Positions 14,567-23,464 of a stretch of 35,816 nt of DNA are shown here, one piece after another. Source of the DNA: CAZVXI01 sp964631295 (GTDB lineage: Bacteria; Planctomycetota; Phycisphaerae; Phycisphaerales; SM1A02); NCBI GenBank assembly GCA_964631295.1, contig CAZVXI010000014.1, positions 1-35,816 of the forward strand. The letters run 5' to 3'. Position numbers and translations under genes: made by a program. Below the pieces are notes generated by a model. The model searched no databases. It saw only the letters and a program-made list of their open reading frames with translations, and was not told the origin of the DNA. The number at the start of each line of letters is the position of its first letter. Within the stretch, counting starts at the first letter, position 1.

Positions 14567-16726
14567 ATGCCGATCTTGCATGTCATCGTCATTGCTGTTG
14601 CGATCCACATAACGCAAGCAGCAGCGGCCCAGCAGCCAGCGCATCCCGAACCGATCGGAGTGGAGGAACTGGCGGTGCTTGAGCAGATCCTCGAGCTGTC
14701 GCCGGCGCAGCGCCACGGACTTACATTCTTGTATGAAGCGTATCGAGAACGTGCCACGCAGCTTCCCGATCATATAAAAGAGCCGCCTCGGCCGGCTCCG
14801 ACGCTGCGAGGATGGGTGAACTATTGGCGCGATGTGGAGAGCAGATATCGTCTTGAATGCCAGTGGCTTGAGGAACGCGAGCTTGACTTTCTCGCGCAGA
14901 CAGCCGCGATCCTCAGTGAGCAGCAGCACGCAAGAATGCCGCACATTCTGCAGATGCGGGAAGCGGCACGGATGGCGTATGCTCGGCGATACATGCGGAT
15001 CTCAATGAAGCCGTTGATCGAACTGGATCGGATCGTGTATGAATCGGATGGACCGGAGGTACGGATATCCAGCGAAATGTGGGTTGCCTATCGCGATCAT
15101 TTGAATCGGCGATTGAGAGAACTGGAAAGCGTGGCAAGCGCGAAGCGTGCGCGTCTCACGCAGAAGCTTGCTGATGAACACGGGGTCATGTTGATTGCGG
15201 AAGCAGGTGCAGCAGGTCGTGCAACATGGCTTGAGGTAATGAGCCCCGGTCTTGAAATGGCCAATGCCATCGATGATTACAACCGGGCGTGGGCGTTCGA
15301 GACCGCGTCGCAGTTGCCTGCCATCGAAGCGACAGAGTTGCTGCATTTGTACGGCGAAGCGAGACGTGATCTGACGAGTCAGCTATTTTTTATGCTTCTG
15401 ACCGTGCAGGAAATGTTGCGAACGGAAGACAGCGAACTGGCCGAGTTCCGTGCCGCGATTGAGCGTGAGTTGTTTGCGACGTGGATTCCGCAGCTTCGTG
15501 ATCTCGTGAGCGAGCATGATCAGATTGTCGATCGTTGGTTCGGTACGTTGATGCCGCGGCCGAACTGGAGCGATCCGAGGATTCAGGGGAGCATCCGGGA
15601 GTTTATTGAGTCGTTTCACAGTCGGGTTATGAGCATGTGCGAAGGTGCGCCGGGAGGCGTTGCTCCCGAGCAGTTGGTTGAGTACTACAACGCCTCCTCC
15701 ATTGCGACTGGAACTCGCGAGCGCGATCCACGGCGATCGGTTGCGAGCATGACAGCGGAGAATGCACAGTTGCGGTTGTCGGTCCGGGAACTGCACACGA
15801 TCTGCAGTCGGATGCGTGCATGGGAGTCCCATGAAGCGGTGTTGAGAACACTCATCGCGGACTACGACCGCGTCGTAACGAGTGTGTTTCGCGACGTGCG
15901 AGGCGGCGAACTTGATCTGGAAGCGGTGCACAGTGCGAATGAGGGGGTGCTCTCCGATTTGCGAGCGATTCTTGATGATCCTGACGCGCCGGAAGGTGAC
16001 CTGTCTGTCCTCGATATGGCTCAGCAGTGTCTTGAGCGAGCATCGCTCTATCGAGAGAGCCAGCTTCGGGGCGTCGCTGCCGTTGATCCCGTGCGTCATC
16101 TCGTGATGGGGTCCACGATGTCCACGCCTGATGTTCATCGATGTACGGAGCCGTTGCTTGCGTTCCACGAGGCAGCCGTTCCGCTGCTCCGCAAACGGAC
16201 AAGCGTTCTCCAGGAGTTGGCTGCGAGGCGGGCGGCAGAGGATGAGGGTGATCCCGCCGATGTTGCAGAAATTCATGTGATAAAGGACACCTTGGCGAGC
16301 GATCTGGCGATCGCCGTCTGCCGATTGATGGATGCGGTTGTTGCAGCGATGCCCTCCTTGGAGGCAGCGGTTGATGAGTTTTTCCAATTGGCTCTTCCGC
16401 ATGTGTTTGCGCCGCGGGATGCCATGCGTGCGCGGTACAACGCAACGCTCCGCCTCGTGCAACCTCACACGCAGGAGCACCAGGCGCTGGATGATGTATG
16501 GATCAAGTATCTGGAAGCGGACGCGGGGATTCTTGACGCACTCGTTTCGATCGCGTGTCGAGCCACGACCTGGACGCGTTTTTCTGAAGAGGGTTGGATT
16601 CCAGCAGTCACGCAATCAGAGGCGGAGGATATCTACGAGCCCGGCCGCGCGTTGCTGCAGCGACAGCGGGAGTTGCACGAAACGACAACACGTCAGATCG
16701 ATGTGTTATCCAGTAACAGCAAATGA
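14567..16726 (+). CDS. Large secreted helical protein of unknown function
   Basis: The 719-residue protein starts 5 bp after the C39 gene, with its ribosome site GGAG (14556-14559) inside the end of that gene, so translation is probably coupled. It has a signal peptide (MPILHVIVIAVAIHITQAAA, cut near AQQ) and is then almost wholly helical, with heptad-like stretches of Leu, Arg and Glu and motifs such as ELSPAQRHGLTFLYEAYRER that recall the long helical secreted proteins found in Phycisphaerae. Few cysteines and no catalytic motif are seen. It is likely periplasmic and could be a scaffold or chaperone for the C39 protein; this is context-based. It converges with the receiver gene, with 4 bp between the stops. 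Confidence 0.75.
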   Translation: MPILHVIVIAVAIHITQAAAAQQPAHPEPIGVEELAVLEQILELSPAQRHGLTFLYEAYRERATQLPDHIKEPPRPAPTLRGWVNYWRDVESRYRLECQWLEERELDFLAQTAAILSEQQHARMPHILQMREAARMAYARRYMRISMKPLIELDRIVYESDGPEVRISSEMWVAYRDHLNRRLRELESVASAKRARLTQKLADEHGVMLIAEAGAAGRATWLEVMSPGLEMANAIDDYNRAWAFETASQLPAIEATELLHLYGEARRDLTSQLFFMLLTVQEMLRTEDSELAEFRAAIERELFATWIPQLRDLVSEHDQIVDRWFGTLMPRPNWSDPRIQGSIREFIESFHSRVMSMCEGAPGGVAPEQLVEYYNASSIATGTRERDPRRSVASMTAENAQLRLSVRELHTICSRMRAWESHEAVLRTLIADYDRVVTSVFRDVRGGELDLEAVHSANEGVLSDLRAILDDPDAPEGDLSVLDMAQQCLERASLYRESQLRGVAAVDPVRHLVMGSTMSTPDVHRCTEPLLAFHEAAVPLLRKRTSVLQELAARRAAEDEGDPADVAEIHVIKDTLASDLAIAVCRLMDAVVAAMPSLEAAVDEFFQLALPHVFAPRDAMRARYNATLRLVQPHTQEHQALDDVWIKYLEADAGILDALVSIACRATTWTRFSEEGWIPAVTQSEAEDIYEPGRALLQRQRELHETTTRQIDVLSSNSK

Positions 16727-16730
16727 CCGC

Positions 16731-17135
16731 TCAAGACTGACCAAGTTCGTCTTCAATCACCCTCTCAAGCGTGCGGGCATCGATGGGCTTGAGCAGGCGC
16801 TTGGCGTAGTGAAGCATTTCCGGGTCGAGGTCCGGACTGGCGTAGCCGGTGATGAACACGAACGGTGTCTTGCGATCACGCAGTTCCTCTGCGACCGGCC
16901 GCACGCTGCCGCCCGTGACATTGATGTCGAGGATCGCCATGTGCACCGGCTGCTCGCCGACAAGCCGGACGCCATCCTCCACACTCGCGACAGGCCCGAT
17001 GACGGTGTAGCCAAGCGCTCGCACTGTGCTCGCGAGATCTGACGCGACGAGGAAGTTATCCTCGACGATCAGCACACGCGGCTGGTCGGCTCTGTCTCGT
17101 GTTGCGTCAACTGAACCCTGGCTGGCTGCGACCAT
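16731..17135 (-). CDS. Single-domain response regulator (receiver only)
   Basis: The 134-residue protein is one receiver domain (about 19-130) with Glu25/Asp26, phospho-acceptor Asp70 (AILDINV), Thr96 (FITGYAS) and Lys116 (LLKPID). There is no output domain, so it would act by protein contact, as CheY-like or phosphorelay receivers do. It starts 21 bp after the end of the HWE sensor kinase on the same strand, with GGAGGG and GAGG before the ATG, so it is very likely that kinase's target. The ITGYAS...LLKP form is typical of receivers that pair with HWE/HisKA2 kinases. Confidence 0.92.
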   Translation of the reverse strand: MVAASQGSVDATRDRADQPRVLIVEDNFLVASDLASTVRALGYTVIGPVASVEDGVRLVGEQPVHMAILDINVTGGSVRPVAEELRDRKTPFVFITGYASPDLDPEMLHYAKRLLKPIDARTLERVIEDELGQS

Positions 17136-17156
17136 CCTCGCGCCCTCCGTTCTGTG

Positions 17157-20100
17157 TCAGGTTGCTCCAACAGCGGTCGTTCCGACCGAGGCGACCTTGC
17201 TACTACGCCGGGAGTCGGTCAGAGGAATCCGCAGGATACACGACAAACCCTCCGGCGCAAAGTCCACTTTCACATCCCCGGCAATCTCATGAGCGATAAG
17301 CCCGCGGATGAGCCGCATCCCGAGCCCCTCCTCGGGTCTGCCGTGCATGTCGATCTGGCCCTGCTCCTGCCAGGTCAGGTGCACAGCTTCATCTTCGATC
17401 TTCCAGCAAATGGTCAACGTGCCGTTCGATGAATGCAGCGCCCCATGCTTGGCCGCATTGGTTGCCAGTTCGTGCAGGGTGAGGCAGACGGGCATCGCTG
17501 CACGCGCGGGCAGGACCACCGGCGGGCCATCGACCCATCGGGCGATCTTCTCCTCCGCAATGAACGGCGCGAGCGACATTTCCACGATGGCCCGCAGGTT
17601 CACGCCATCCCATTTCGTGGATGCCAGTGCCTCATGTGTGCGCGACATCGCTGCGATCCGTCCCGTGAACGATGCCCCGAACTGCTCGAACGAGTCCGCA
17701 TCGCGAATGCTCTGCTGTGCGAGCGAAAGCACCGCTGCGAGGTTGTTCTTCACGCGGTGGTCCAGTTCGCGCATCATCAGTTGCTGGCGCTGCTCAGCTA
17801 CGCGTTTCTCCGTGATGTCACGATGCGTCCCCCATACATACGCCAGGTGGTCACCTTTCACCACGCCATGCGAGTTGTGCACGGACACGCGATCGACACC
17901 TCGGCTGTCCCTTTCCGTAACTTCGCGATCCTGCGTGCGATATCCATCGCGTATGAAACTCTCAAGGAACGCCAGAAACGTTGGCTCGGGTTGGGGGCGA
18001 AGGTCGCTGAGGCGTCGGCCGATGACATCCGCCGCGATATCGGCCCCGTAACGCTCGGCACAGACGTCATTGCACTCCTCAAGAATCCCCCGCTCATAGA
18101 TGAGCCTTGCCTGCTCGGCTGGCGGGAGCGTCGTATCAATCGGCGGGTCAAACGTGAAACGCCACACCGAATCCGAAGCACCCTCAACAAACGCGCGGTA
18201 CCGCTCGTCGCTTTGTTCGAGCAATCGCACGTGCTTTGTGCGCTCCAGTTCGTTGGCAGCACGGGTACCCATCACACGCAGCAGCGATCGCACAAGATCG
18301 GGGTTCTCGATCGGCGACTTGTCGATCACAACAAGCAGGCCGATCGTCTGTCCTGATGAATCAGGCAGCGGCGCGCCCGCGTATCCCTCAGCCCCAAGCT
18401 CCTTGAGCAAGGCATCGTTCGGGAACCTCGACTGAACACGATCAGCGTACATACACAGTTCTTGTTGTACGACCTCGGCACAGGGAGTCTGATCAAGCGA
18501 GTAGGTGAAGTTGGCCCTGATCGAACCGTTCTCACACACTGCGAGCGTCTCGATCATGTTCGGATCATCGTCGCTCAGACGCCCGACGAACGCGTGCGAT
18601 GTCTGCAGTACATCGGCGAGCGTGACAGCGAGCCGCGTGAAGAACGCGTCGCCCACCTCCGATGACACCGCCTCTGCGACCATCTGCAGCGCTTCCTGCG
18701 ACCTGCGCCGTTCGGTGATGTCCTGGCAGAGGCCGATCAGCCCCACAACCGAACCATCATCAGCGCAGATCGGCTCAGCCTGTTCGTGCAGCCAGCGAAC
18801 GCTGCCATCGTGCCGAATGATCCGGTGGTCGACGCTGTACGATGTTTTCTGCTCGATGCACTGGTCAAGCGCCATCCTGATTTCATCGCGATCATCCGGA
18901 TGCACGAACTGTATGAAGGTTTCGTGCAGGCCATCGAACGTGCCGGGTTCGATCCCGAAAATTGTGTAGCACGGGTCCGACCACGTGATGCCCCCGGGCT
19001 CGCCGCTCAGGTCAGACTTCCAACTGCCGATGTTACCAATTGCCGCAGCCTGTTCGAGCAGTTGTTCATGTTCCCAGAGGCGCTGTGTTATTTTTCGATG
19101 CTCGGTTACATCGCGCGTGACCTCGACGAGCGAGGCAACCTCGCCTTCCTCGATGACCGGCCCGATGATCGATTGAAAAGTGCGTGGCGGCCCGTCGCCA
19201 AACGTGGCCGTTGTTTCGTAGGTCTGCGGCTCTCGCGTGGTCATCGCCCTGGCAATCACGTGCCGAACCCGTGCATGGTCATATTCCGCAATGAAGTCGA
19301 AGATGGGTCGACCAAGTACCTGCTCAACACTCAGTTCAGGGACGGTGTGATTCACGAACTGAATCGTGCCATCGAGGTCGAGCAGGAGCATGTAATCCGG
19401 CGTGCTGCGCATGATCGCGCTTTGCAGTTCTTCAGATCGTCGCAATGCTTCGTCGGCGCGCTTGCGTTCATCCACATCGAGCATCAGGCCGTGGCAGCGG
19501 TAGAGGCCGCCACCAATCGCATCAACGCGGCCAAGCGAGAGCATCCATTTGTAGCCATCATCGGTCCGCATACGCGTTTCAATGGCGACATCCGAGTCAC
19601 CGTTCATCGCGGCGATCGCTTTCTGCCTGCGGGCAACATCATCGTCCGGGTGATTCAGTGCGATCCACCTGTTGGGATCATCACCAACTTCTGCTGCGGT
19701 CTTCGGGCCGAGCAGCCGCACAAGATCGCTGAAGTACACGGCCGTGCGTTCGCCGGTCTCCTCTGAATACACGTACGAGTACGCGACGCCTGGCATGCGA
19801 TCCACGATGGAGGCGATCTGTTCATCGCGCTCGCGCAAGGTGCTGCGTGCGATCAGCATGCTGCGCATGATCCAACTGCCGGCGGCGGTGATCAGGATTG
19901 CAAGCACAAACGCCACTTCGTTGATCATCGTTGATCCCGCCGCGATAAGATGCGGCTGGGGCGCAATATGCAATTCCCACCGTTGGTTCAGAAGGGTGCT
20001 GGTGGCAACGGTGCGATACGGGAGCTGTCGGACATCCTGATCAGACGTGGCGTAAATGATGGCCCCGCCCTGCATGATCAGCACGTTGAAGTCATCGCTG

Positions 20101-20684
20101 ACGCCGCGCGCGAGGCAGACATTGAGCATGGGCTGAATGCGCGCCACGAGATTCACGAACCCCCCGGTCGACTGTGGACCGTCGGGAACGGGAATGTACG
20201 TCGCAAAACCGACACCGCCCTGCAGCAGTTGCAGGTGTCTGGTGACACGGGTGTCGCCGGTTTCCATCGCCTCGCGCAGGTACGGCCTGGCTGCATCGGA
20301 GTCGAGCACGCTCTTCCCCTGCGCGTCAAGGTTTGGCTCGACAGGCGCGACCCATTGAATGACACCCTCGTCGTCAACCCAGTTGATGGCCTGCAAACCG
20401 GGGAAGTTCGCCGTAATGGTCACAACACGATCGACGAATGCATCCTGTGATGCGATGCGCCCGGAGGAGAGTTCATCACGAACCGAATGGGCGCTGGCCA
20501 GCCGAGTCTGGAAGAACTCTTCCATCCGGATGGCAATCTGGTCAGCCGTAAGCTGGGTCTGGCTTTGGATGAGCCCCTGCTCATGCTGCTCGATTTGCCA
20601 GTACACACTTGTGCACATAATGGTCATCACGATGAACGTGGCAGCGGCGAGCAACGTAGCAGTGCGAGATCGCGTCGTCAGCAT
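17157..20684 (-). CDS. Multi-PAS/GAF HWE-type sensor histidine kinase
   Basis: The 1175-residue protein starts at the ATG at 20684 behind GAGGA; the open frame to 20792 crosses the divergent gene's start and is rejected. Order: membrane helix (about 8-28), an outside sensor (about 30-255) of CHASE-like type with LQAINWVDDEGVIQWV and GVGFATYIPVPDG, a second membrane helix (about 255-275), PAS/PAC domains (about 290-410, 420-540, 555-670), a GAF domain (about 685-830), a further PAS (about 845-960), and a kinase with RELDHRVKNNL (phospho-His976), the N-box HELATNAAKHGAL (Asn1076) and LTWQEQG (Trp1105). The HRVKN H-box plus the W-x-E-x-G motif define the HWE family. It should pass phosphate to the receiver just downstream. 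Many sensor modules suggest several inputs (redox, light or small ligands). Confidence 0.9.
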   Translation of the reverse strand: MLTTRSRTATLLAAATFIVMTIMCTSVYWQIEQHEQGLIQSQTQLTADQIAIRMEEFFQTRLASAHSVRDELSSGRIASQDAFVDRVVTITANFPGLQAINWVDDEGVIQWVAPVEPNLDAQGKSVLDSDAARPYLREAMETGDTRVTRHLQLLQGGVGFATYIPVPDGPQSTGGFVNLVARIQPMLNVCLARGVSDDFNVLIMQGGAIIYATSDQDVRQLPYRTVATSTLLNQRWELHIAPQPHLIAAGSTMINEVAFVLAILITAAGSWIMRSMLIARSTLRERDEQIASIVDRMPGVAYSYVYSEETGERTAVYFSDLVRLLGPKTAAEVGDDPNRWIALNHPDDDVARRQKAIAAMNGDSDVAIETRMRTDDGYKWMLSLGRVDAIGGGLYRCHGLMLDVDERKRADEALRRSEELQSAIMRSTPDYMLLLDLDGTIQFVNHTVPELSVEQVLGRPIFDFIAEYDHARVRHVIARAMTTREPQTYETTATFGDGPPRTFQSIIGPVIEEGEVASLVEVTRDVTEHRKITQRLWEHEQLLEQAAAIGNIGSWKSDLSGEPGGITWSDPCYTIFGIEPGTFDGLHETFIQFVHPDDRDEIRMALDQCIEQKTSYSVDHRIIRHDGSVRWLHEQAEPICADDGSVVGLIGLCQDITERRRSQEALQMVAEAVSSEVGDAFFTRLAVTLADVLQTSHAFVGRLSDDDPNMIETLAVCENGSIRANFTYSLDQTPCAEVVQQELCMYADRVQSRFPNDALLKELGAEGYAGAPLPDSSGQTIGLLVVIDKSPIENPDLVRSLLRVMGTRAANELERTKHVRLLEQSDERYRAFVEGASDSVWRFTFDPPIDTTLPPAEQARLIYERGILEECNDVCAERYGADIAADVIGRRLSDLRPQPEPTFLAFLESFIRDGYRTQDREVTERDSRGVDRVSVHNSHGVVKGDHLAYVWGTHRDITEKRVAEQRQQLMMRELDHRVKNNLAAVLSLAQQSIRDADSFEQFGASFTGRIAAMSRTHEALASTKWDGVNLRAIVEMSLAPFIAEEKIARWVDGPPVVLPARAAMPVCLTLHELATNAAKHGALHSSNGTLTICWKIEDEAVHLTWQEQGQIDMHGRPEEGLGMRLIRGLIAHEIAGDVKVDFAPEGLSCILRIPLTDSRRSSKVASVGTTAVGAT

Positions 20685-20785
20685 GGTGGCTGTTCCTCGG
20701 AGGACGCCCGTATCGTAGTCGATACGCGCGTACCTGCCGCCTGACGCTGGCGCGCCCGCCTGAAATCGCCGATGGCTCCCACTGA

Positions 20786-22894
20786 ATGGCACGCAACGCG
20801 AGAAAATCCTCGAGGCAACGCACCATCAAGCCGCAGCGATCGGTTGCGCTGCCCATTGCCGGCGACGATGAGACGCGTCCAGCAGGCATCCGGCAAAGTC
20901 GCATGTCCCGCCGCAGAGCCTGGGTACTCGGCACGATCCAGGTTCTGCTGATCGCCCACATCGTGCAGTGGCTGATCACCGGGCGGACAACGACGCCCAT
21001 CGAGCCGTCAGAGTCGATGCAGTTCGTCAGCGATGGCGTCATCAATGTGGGGCTGATCTTCTTTGCACTGGCTCTGCTCAGCACGCTTATCTTCGGCCGG
21101 TGGATGTGCGGCTGGATGTGCCATCTTGTGCTGCTCCAGGACCTGTGCGGCTGGGTCATGAAGAAATGTGGCATACGGCCCAAGCCGTTTCGATCGCGGC
21201 TGCTCATCTATGTGCCGCTGCTGCTGGCGCTGTACATGTTCATCTGGCCCGCGGTCTACCGCTGGGGTGTGGTGCCGCTGGATGCGAGGCTCGGCAGCGA
21301 CCTTGGCGAGAGCAACTGGATTGTCACAAGTTATCGAGAGATGTTCGCGATTGGCGGAATTCACCTTCCGCGGACCAACCTTCCTGCGTGGGAGCCGCGC
21401 GTCGAACTGACAACCGACGACTTCTGGCAGACGTTTGCCGGCGTCGCGGTGGCGATTCCGTTCCTTGCAATCTGCGGGTTTGGCTGCGTGTACCTGCTGG
21501 GCGCGAAGGGATTCTGCACATACGGCTGCCCGTACGGCGGGTTCTTTGCGCCGCTGGACACACTGGCAGTCGGGCGGATTCGCGTCACAGACGATTGCGA
21601 GCAGTGCGGCCACTGCACCGCGGTATGCACATCGAACGTGCGCGTCAGCGAAGAGGTCAACACCTACGGAATGGTGGTCGACCCGGGATGCATGAAATGC
21701 ATGGACTGCGTGAGCGTGTGCCCGAACGATGCATTGTACTTCGGCTTTGGTGCGCCCGCGGCAGGCAAGCCCCGTGTCGAGACGCCGCCACGACGCATCT
21801 TTGATATGTCCTGGTCGGAAGAAATCAGCTTTGCGGTCATCTTTGCTATCTGCTTCTTCGGCACACGCGGTGTGTATGGAGCCGGCATGATACCGATGCT
21901 GATGGCCGCAGGTGTTGCCGGCTGTGCTACGTTCATCTTCTACAAAGCCTGGCGACTGCTTCGCGACAACAACGTGCGCTTGCACAAGTTCCAGTTCAAG
22001 CGCGATGGCTGCATATCGCGATCCGGCTGGATTTTTACGATGATCGCCGTGATCACCGCGCTGCTCTGTGCGCACAGCGCGGTTGTACGCAGCGCCAAGG
22101 GCCTGGCGAGGTACCATGAGGCAAAGGTACGCGTGTCCCCCGCGCGGGTCTTCTCCGAACATCCGATGACGCTCCCGGCCGATCTCCAGGAACACGCCTG
22201 GTCGGCACTGGGCCTGTATCGTTTTGCATCGTCGATCGGCAACGGCGGCATCGGGCTGCTCGCGACGGATCAGGCTGAACTCGATCTCAGCCGAGCGTGG
22301 ATGCACGCAACACTGCTTGACTTCGAATCGGCTGACGATGTACTGGTCGATGCCATCGAACGTAGTGGCCCGCTGCCGGGCTTGTGCATCGGCCGATTGC
22401 AGGTTCTTCAAACGCGCGATCATGAAGGCCTGCTGGCGTTCGCCGAGGATGTGCTCACACGCGAAGAAGAACTCGCGAGCTTTCTCGATCGCCTCGTGCA
22501 GTGGGCGGCAAGCGAAGGATATGAGCGCGCAGTGATGGAAATCTGCAAGCAGCGGCTGGAGGCATTCCCGGAGAATCTCCACACGATGCGCTGGCTGTCC
22601 ATCCTCCAGTTGCAGGTTGGCGACTATCAGAATGCGATCGCAGTCACGCGCCGGACGATTGAGATCGATCCATCCAGCCCGGGCGCGTATCGCCACCTTG
22701 CAGATGCGCTGCTTGCCAGCGGCCAACCCGGGCAGGCGGAGGATGCGTTGCAAGCCGGCATTGTCGCGGTGGACAGGGACCAATCCGAGCAGTTGCATCG
22801 CGCGCTGGCGCGGTTGCTGCGTGCCCTCGATCGACCTGAAGAAGCGCGCCATCACCTGGACATTGCCAATGAACTGCGCAGCGAAGGCGAGTGA
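20786..22894 (+). CDS. NosR/CcoG-like membrane polyferredoxin with TPR tail
   Basis: The 702-residue protein has about five membrane helices (about 45-65, 88-105, 138-158, 218-238) with GRWMCGWMCHLVLLQDLCG (104-121) and FCTYGCPYGG (243-252), the CxxxCP form of NapH/NosR/CcoG proteins. Two 4Fe-4S sites follow: Cys271/274/277/281 and Cys302/305/308/312. More helices lie at about 340-385 and 415-435, and the last 200 residues are TPR-like (LQLQVGDYQNAIAVTRRTIE, LADALLASGQPGQAEDALQA). It should carry electrons at the membrane, possibly for copper-protein assembly (CcoG) or another redox system; no oxidase or nitrous oxide reductase genes are nearby. The TPR part adds a protein-binding arm. The start at 20786 has no clear ribosome site; ATG at 20903 is possible. 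Confidence 0.82.
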   Translation: MARNARKSSRQRTIKPQRSVALPIAGDDETRPAGIRQSRMSRRRAWVLGTIQVLLIAHIVQWLITGRTTTPIEPSESMQFVSDGVINVGLIFFALALLSTLIFGRWMCGWMCHLVLLQDLCGWVMKKCGIRPKPFRSRLLIYVPLLLALYMFIWPAVYRWGVVPLDARLGSDLGESNWIVTSYREMFAIGGIHLPRTNLPAWEPRVELTTDDFWQTFAGVAVAIPFLAICGFGCVYLLGAKGFCTYGCPYGGFFAPLDTLAVGRIRVTDDCEQCGHCTAVCTSNVRVSEEVNTYGMVVDPGCMKCMDCVSVCPNDALYFGFGAPAAGKPRVETPPRRIFDMSWSEEISFAVIFAICFFGTRGVYGAGMIPMLMAAGVAGCATFIFYKAWRLLRDNNVRLHKFQFKRDGCISRSGWIFTMIAVITALLCAHSAVVRSAKGLARYHEAKVRVSPARVFSEHPMTLPADLQEHAWSALGLYRFASSIGNGGIGLLATDQAELDLSRAWMHATLLDFESADDVLVDAIERSGPLPGLCIGRLQVLQTRDHEGLLAFAEDVLTREEELASFLDRLVQWAASEGYERAVMEICKQRLEAFPENLHTMRWLSILQLQVGDYQNAIAVTRRTIEIDPSSPGAYRHLADALLASGQPGQAEDALQAGIVAVDRDQSEQLHRALARLLRALDRPEEARHHLDIANELRSEGE

Positions 22895-22899
22895 GTTCT

Positions 22900-23355
22900 C
22901 TACTGTGCCTTCTTCTTGAACAAGTCGTAGAGCTCTTCCGCAGACTCCACTGCGTACGCCACGGAGCGGAAGTCCGGATCAGCCATCAACCGGCTGATTT
23001 TGCCCAGCGCCTGAATGTGTTCCGCGGTTTTGTTTGGCGGAGAAACGAGCAGCACGATCAACTTGACGGGCTTGTCGTCGATCGAATCGAACGGCAGCGG
23101 TTCAGCCGGCCTGCCCATCGCGATGAGCAAGTGTTCAAGCGAGGAAGTCTTGCCATGCGGGATGGCCAATCCTTCGCCGATGCCGGTGCTTCGCTGCGAT
23201 TCGCGTTCCCACACGACGCGTTTCAGATCGGCCGCATCCCTGACGAGATCCTGCATGGCGAGCAGATCGATCAACTCGTTGATGGCATCGCGCTTTGCGG
23301 TCGCCTTCAGCGGGACTTTCACGGTCGATGGCTTGAGAATGTCAAGCAGGTTCAT
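22900..23355 (-). CDS. PTS IIA domain protein (PtsN/fructose type)
   Basis: The 151-residue protein is one EIIA domain of the fructose/mannitol/Ntr type: MNLLDILKPSTVKVPLKA start, the site GEGLAIPHGK with phospho-His67, and the later NKTAEHIQALGKISRLM. It accepts phosphate from HPr-like proteins; without a sugar permease nearby it is more likely regulatory, as PtsN is. An ATG at 23373 would add MKSHTA; the start at 23355 matches how family members begin. It converges with the polyferredoxin gene, 5 bp apart. Confidence 0.88.
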   Translation of the reverse strand: MNLLDILKPSTVKVPLKATAKRDAINELIDLLAMQDLVRDAADLKRVVWERESQRSTGIGEGLAIPHGKTSSLEHLLIAMGRPAEPLPFDSIDDKPVKLIVLLVSPPNKTAEHIQALGKISRLMADPDFRSVAYAVESAEELYDLFKKKAQ

Positions 23356-23464
23356 GGCAGTGTGAGACTTCATCCATTGCAGTGACGTCGCGGCCAGACA
23401 AACCGGGCATTCTAACGCTCCGATGACATCTGTGTGAGCGGAGAAGAATATGCCCGATGGATTC

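Noticed and set aside
21008..22855. Minus-strand open frame (615 codons) opposite the polyferredoxin gene
   Set aside because: The plus strand has iron-sulfur motifs and membrane helices; the minus frame has no recognisable pattern.
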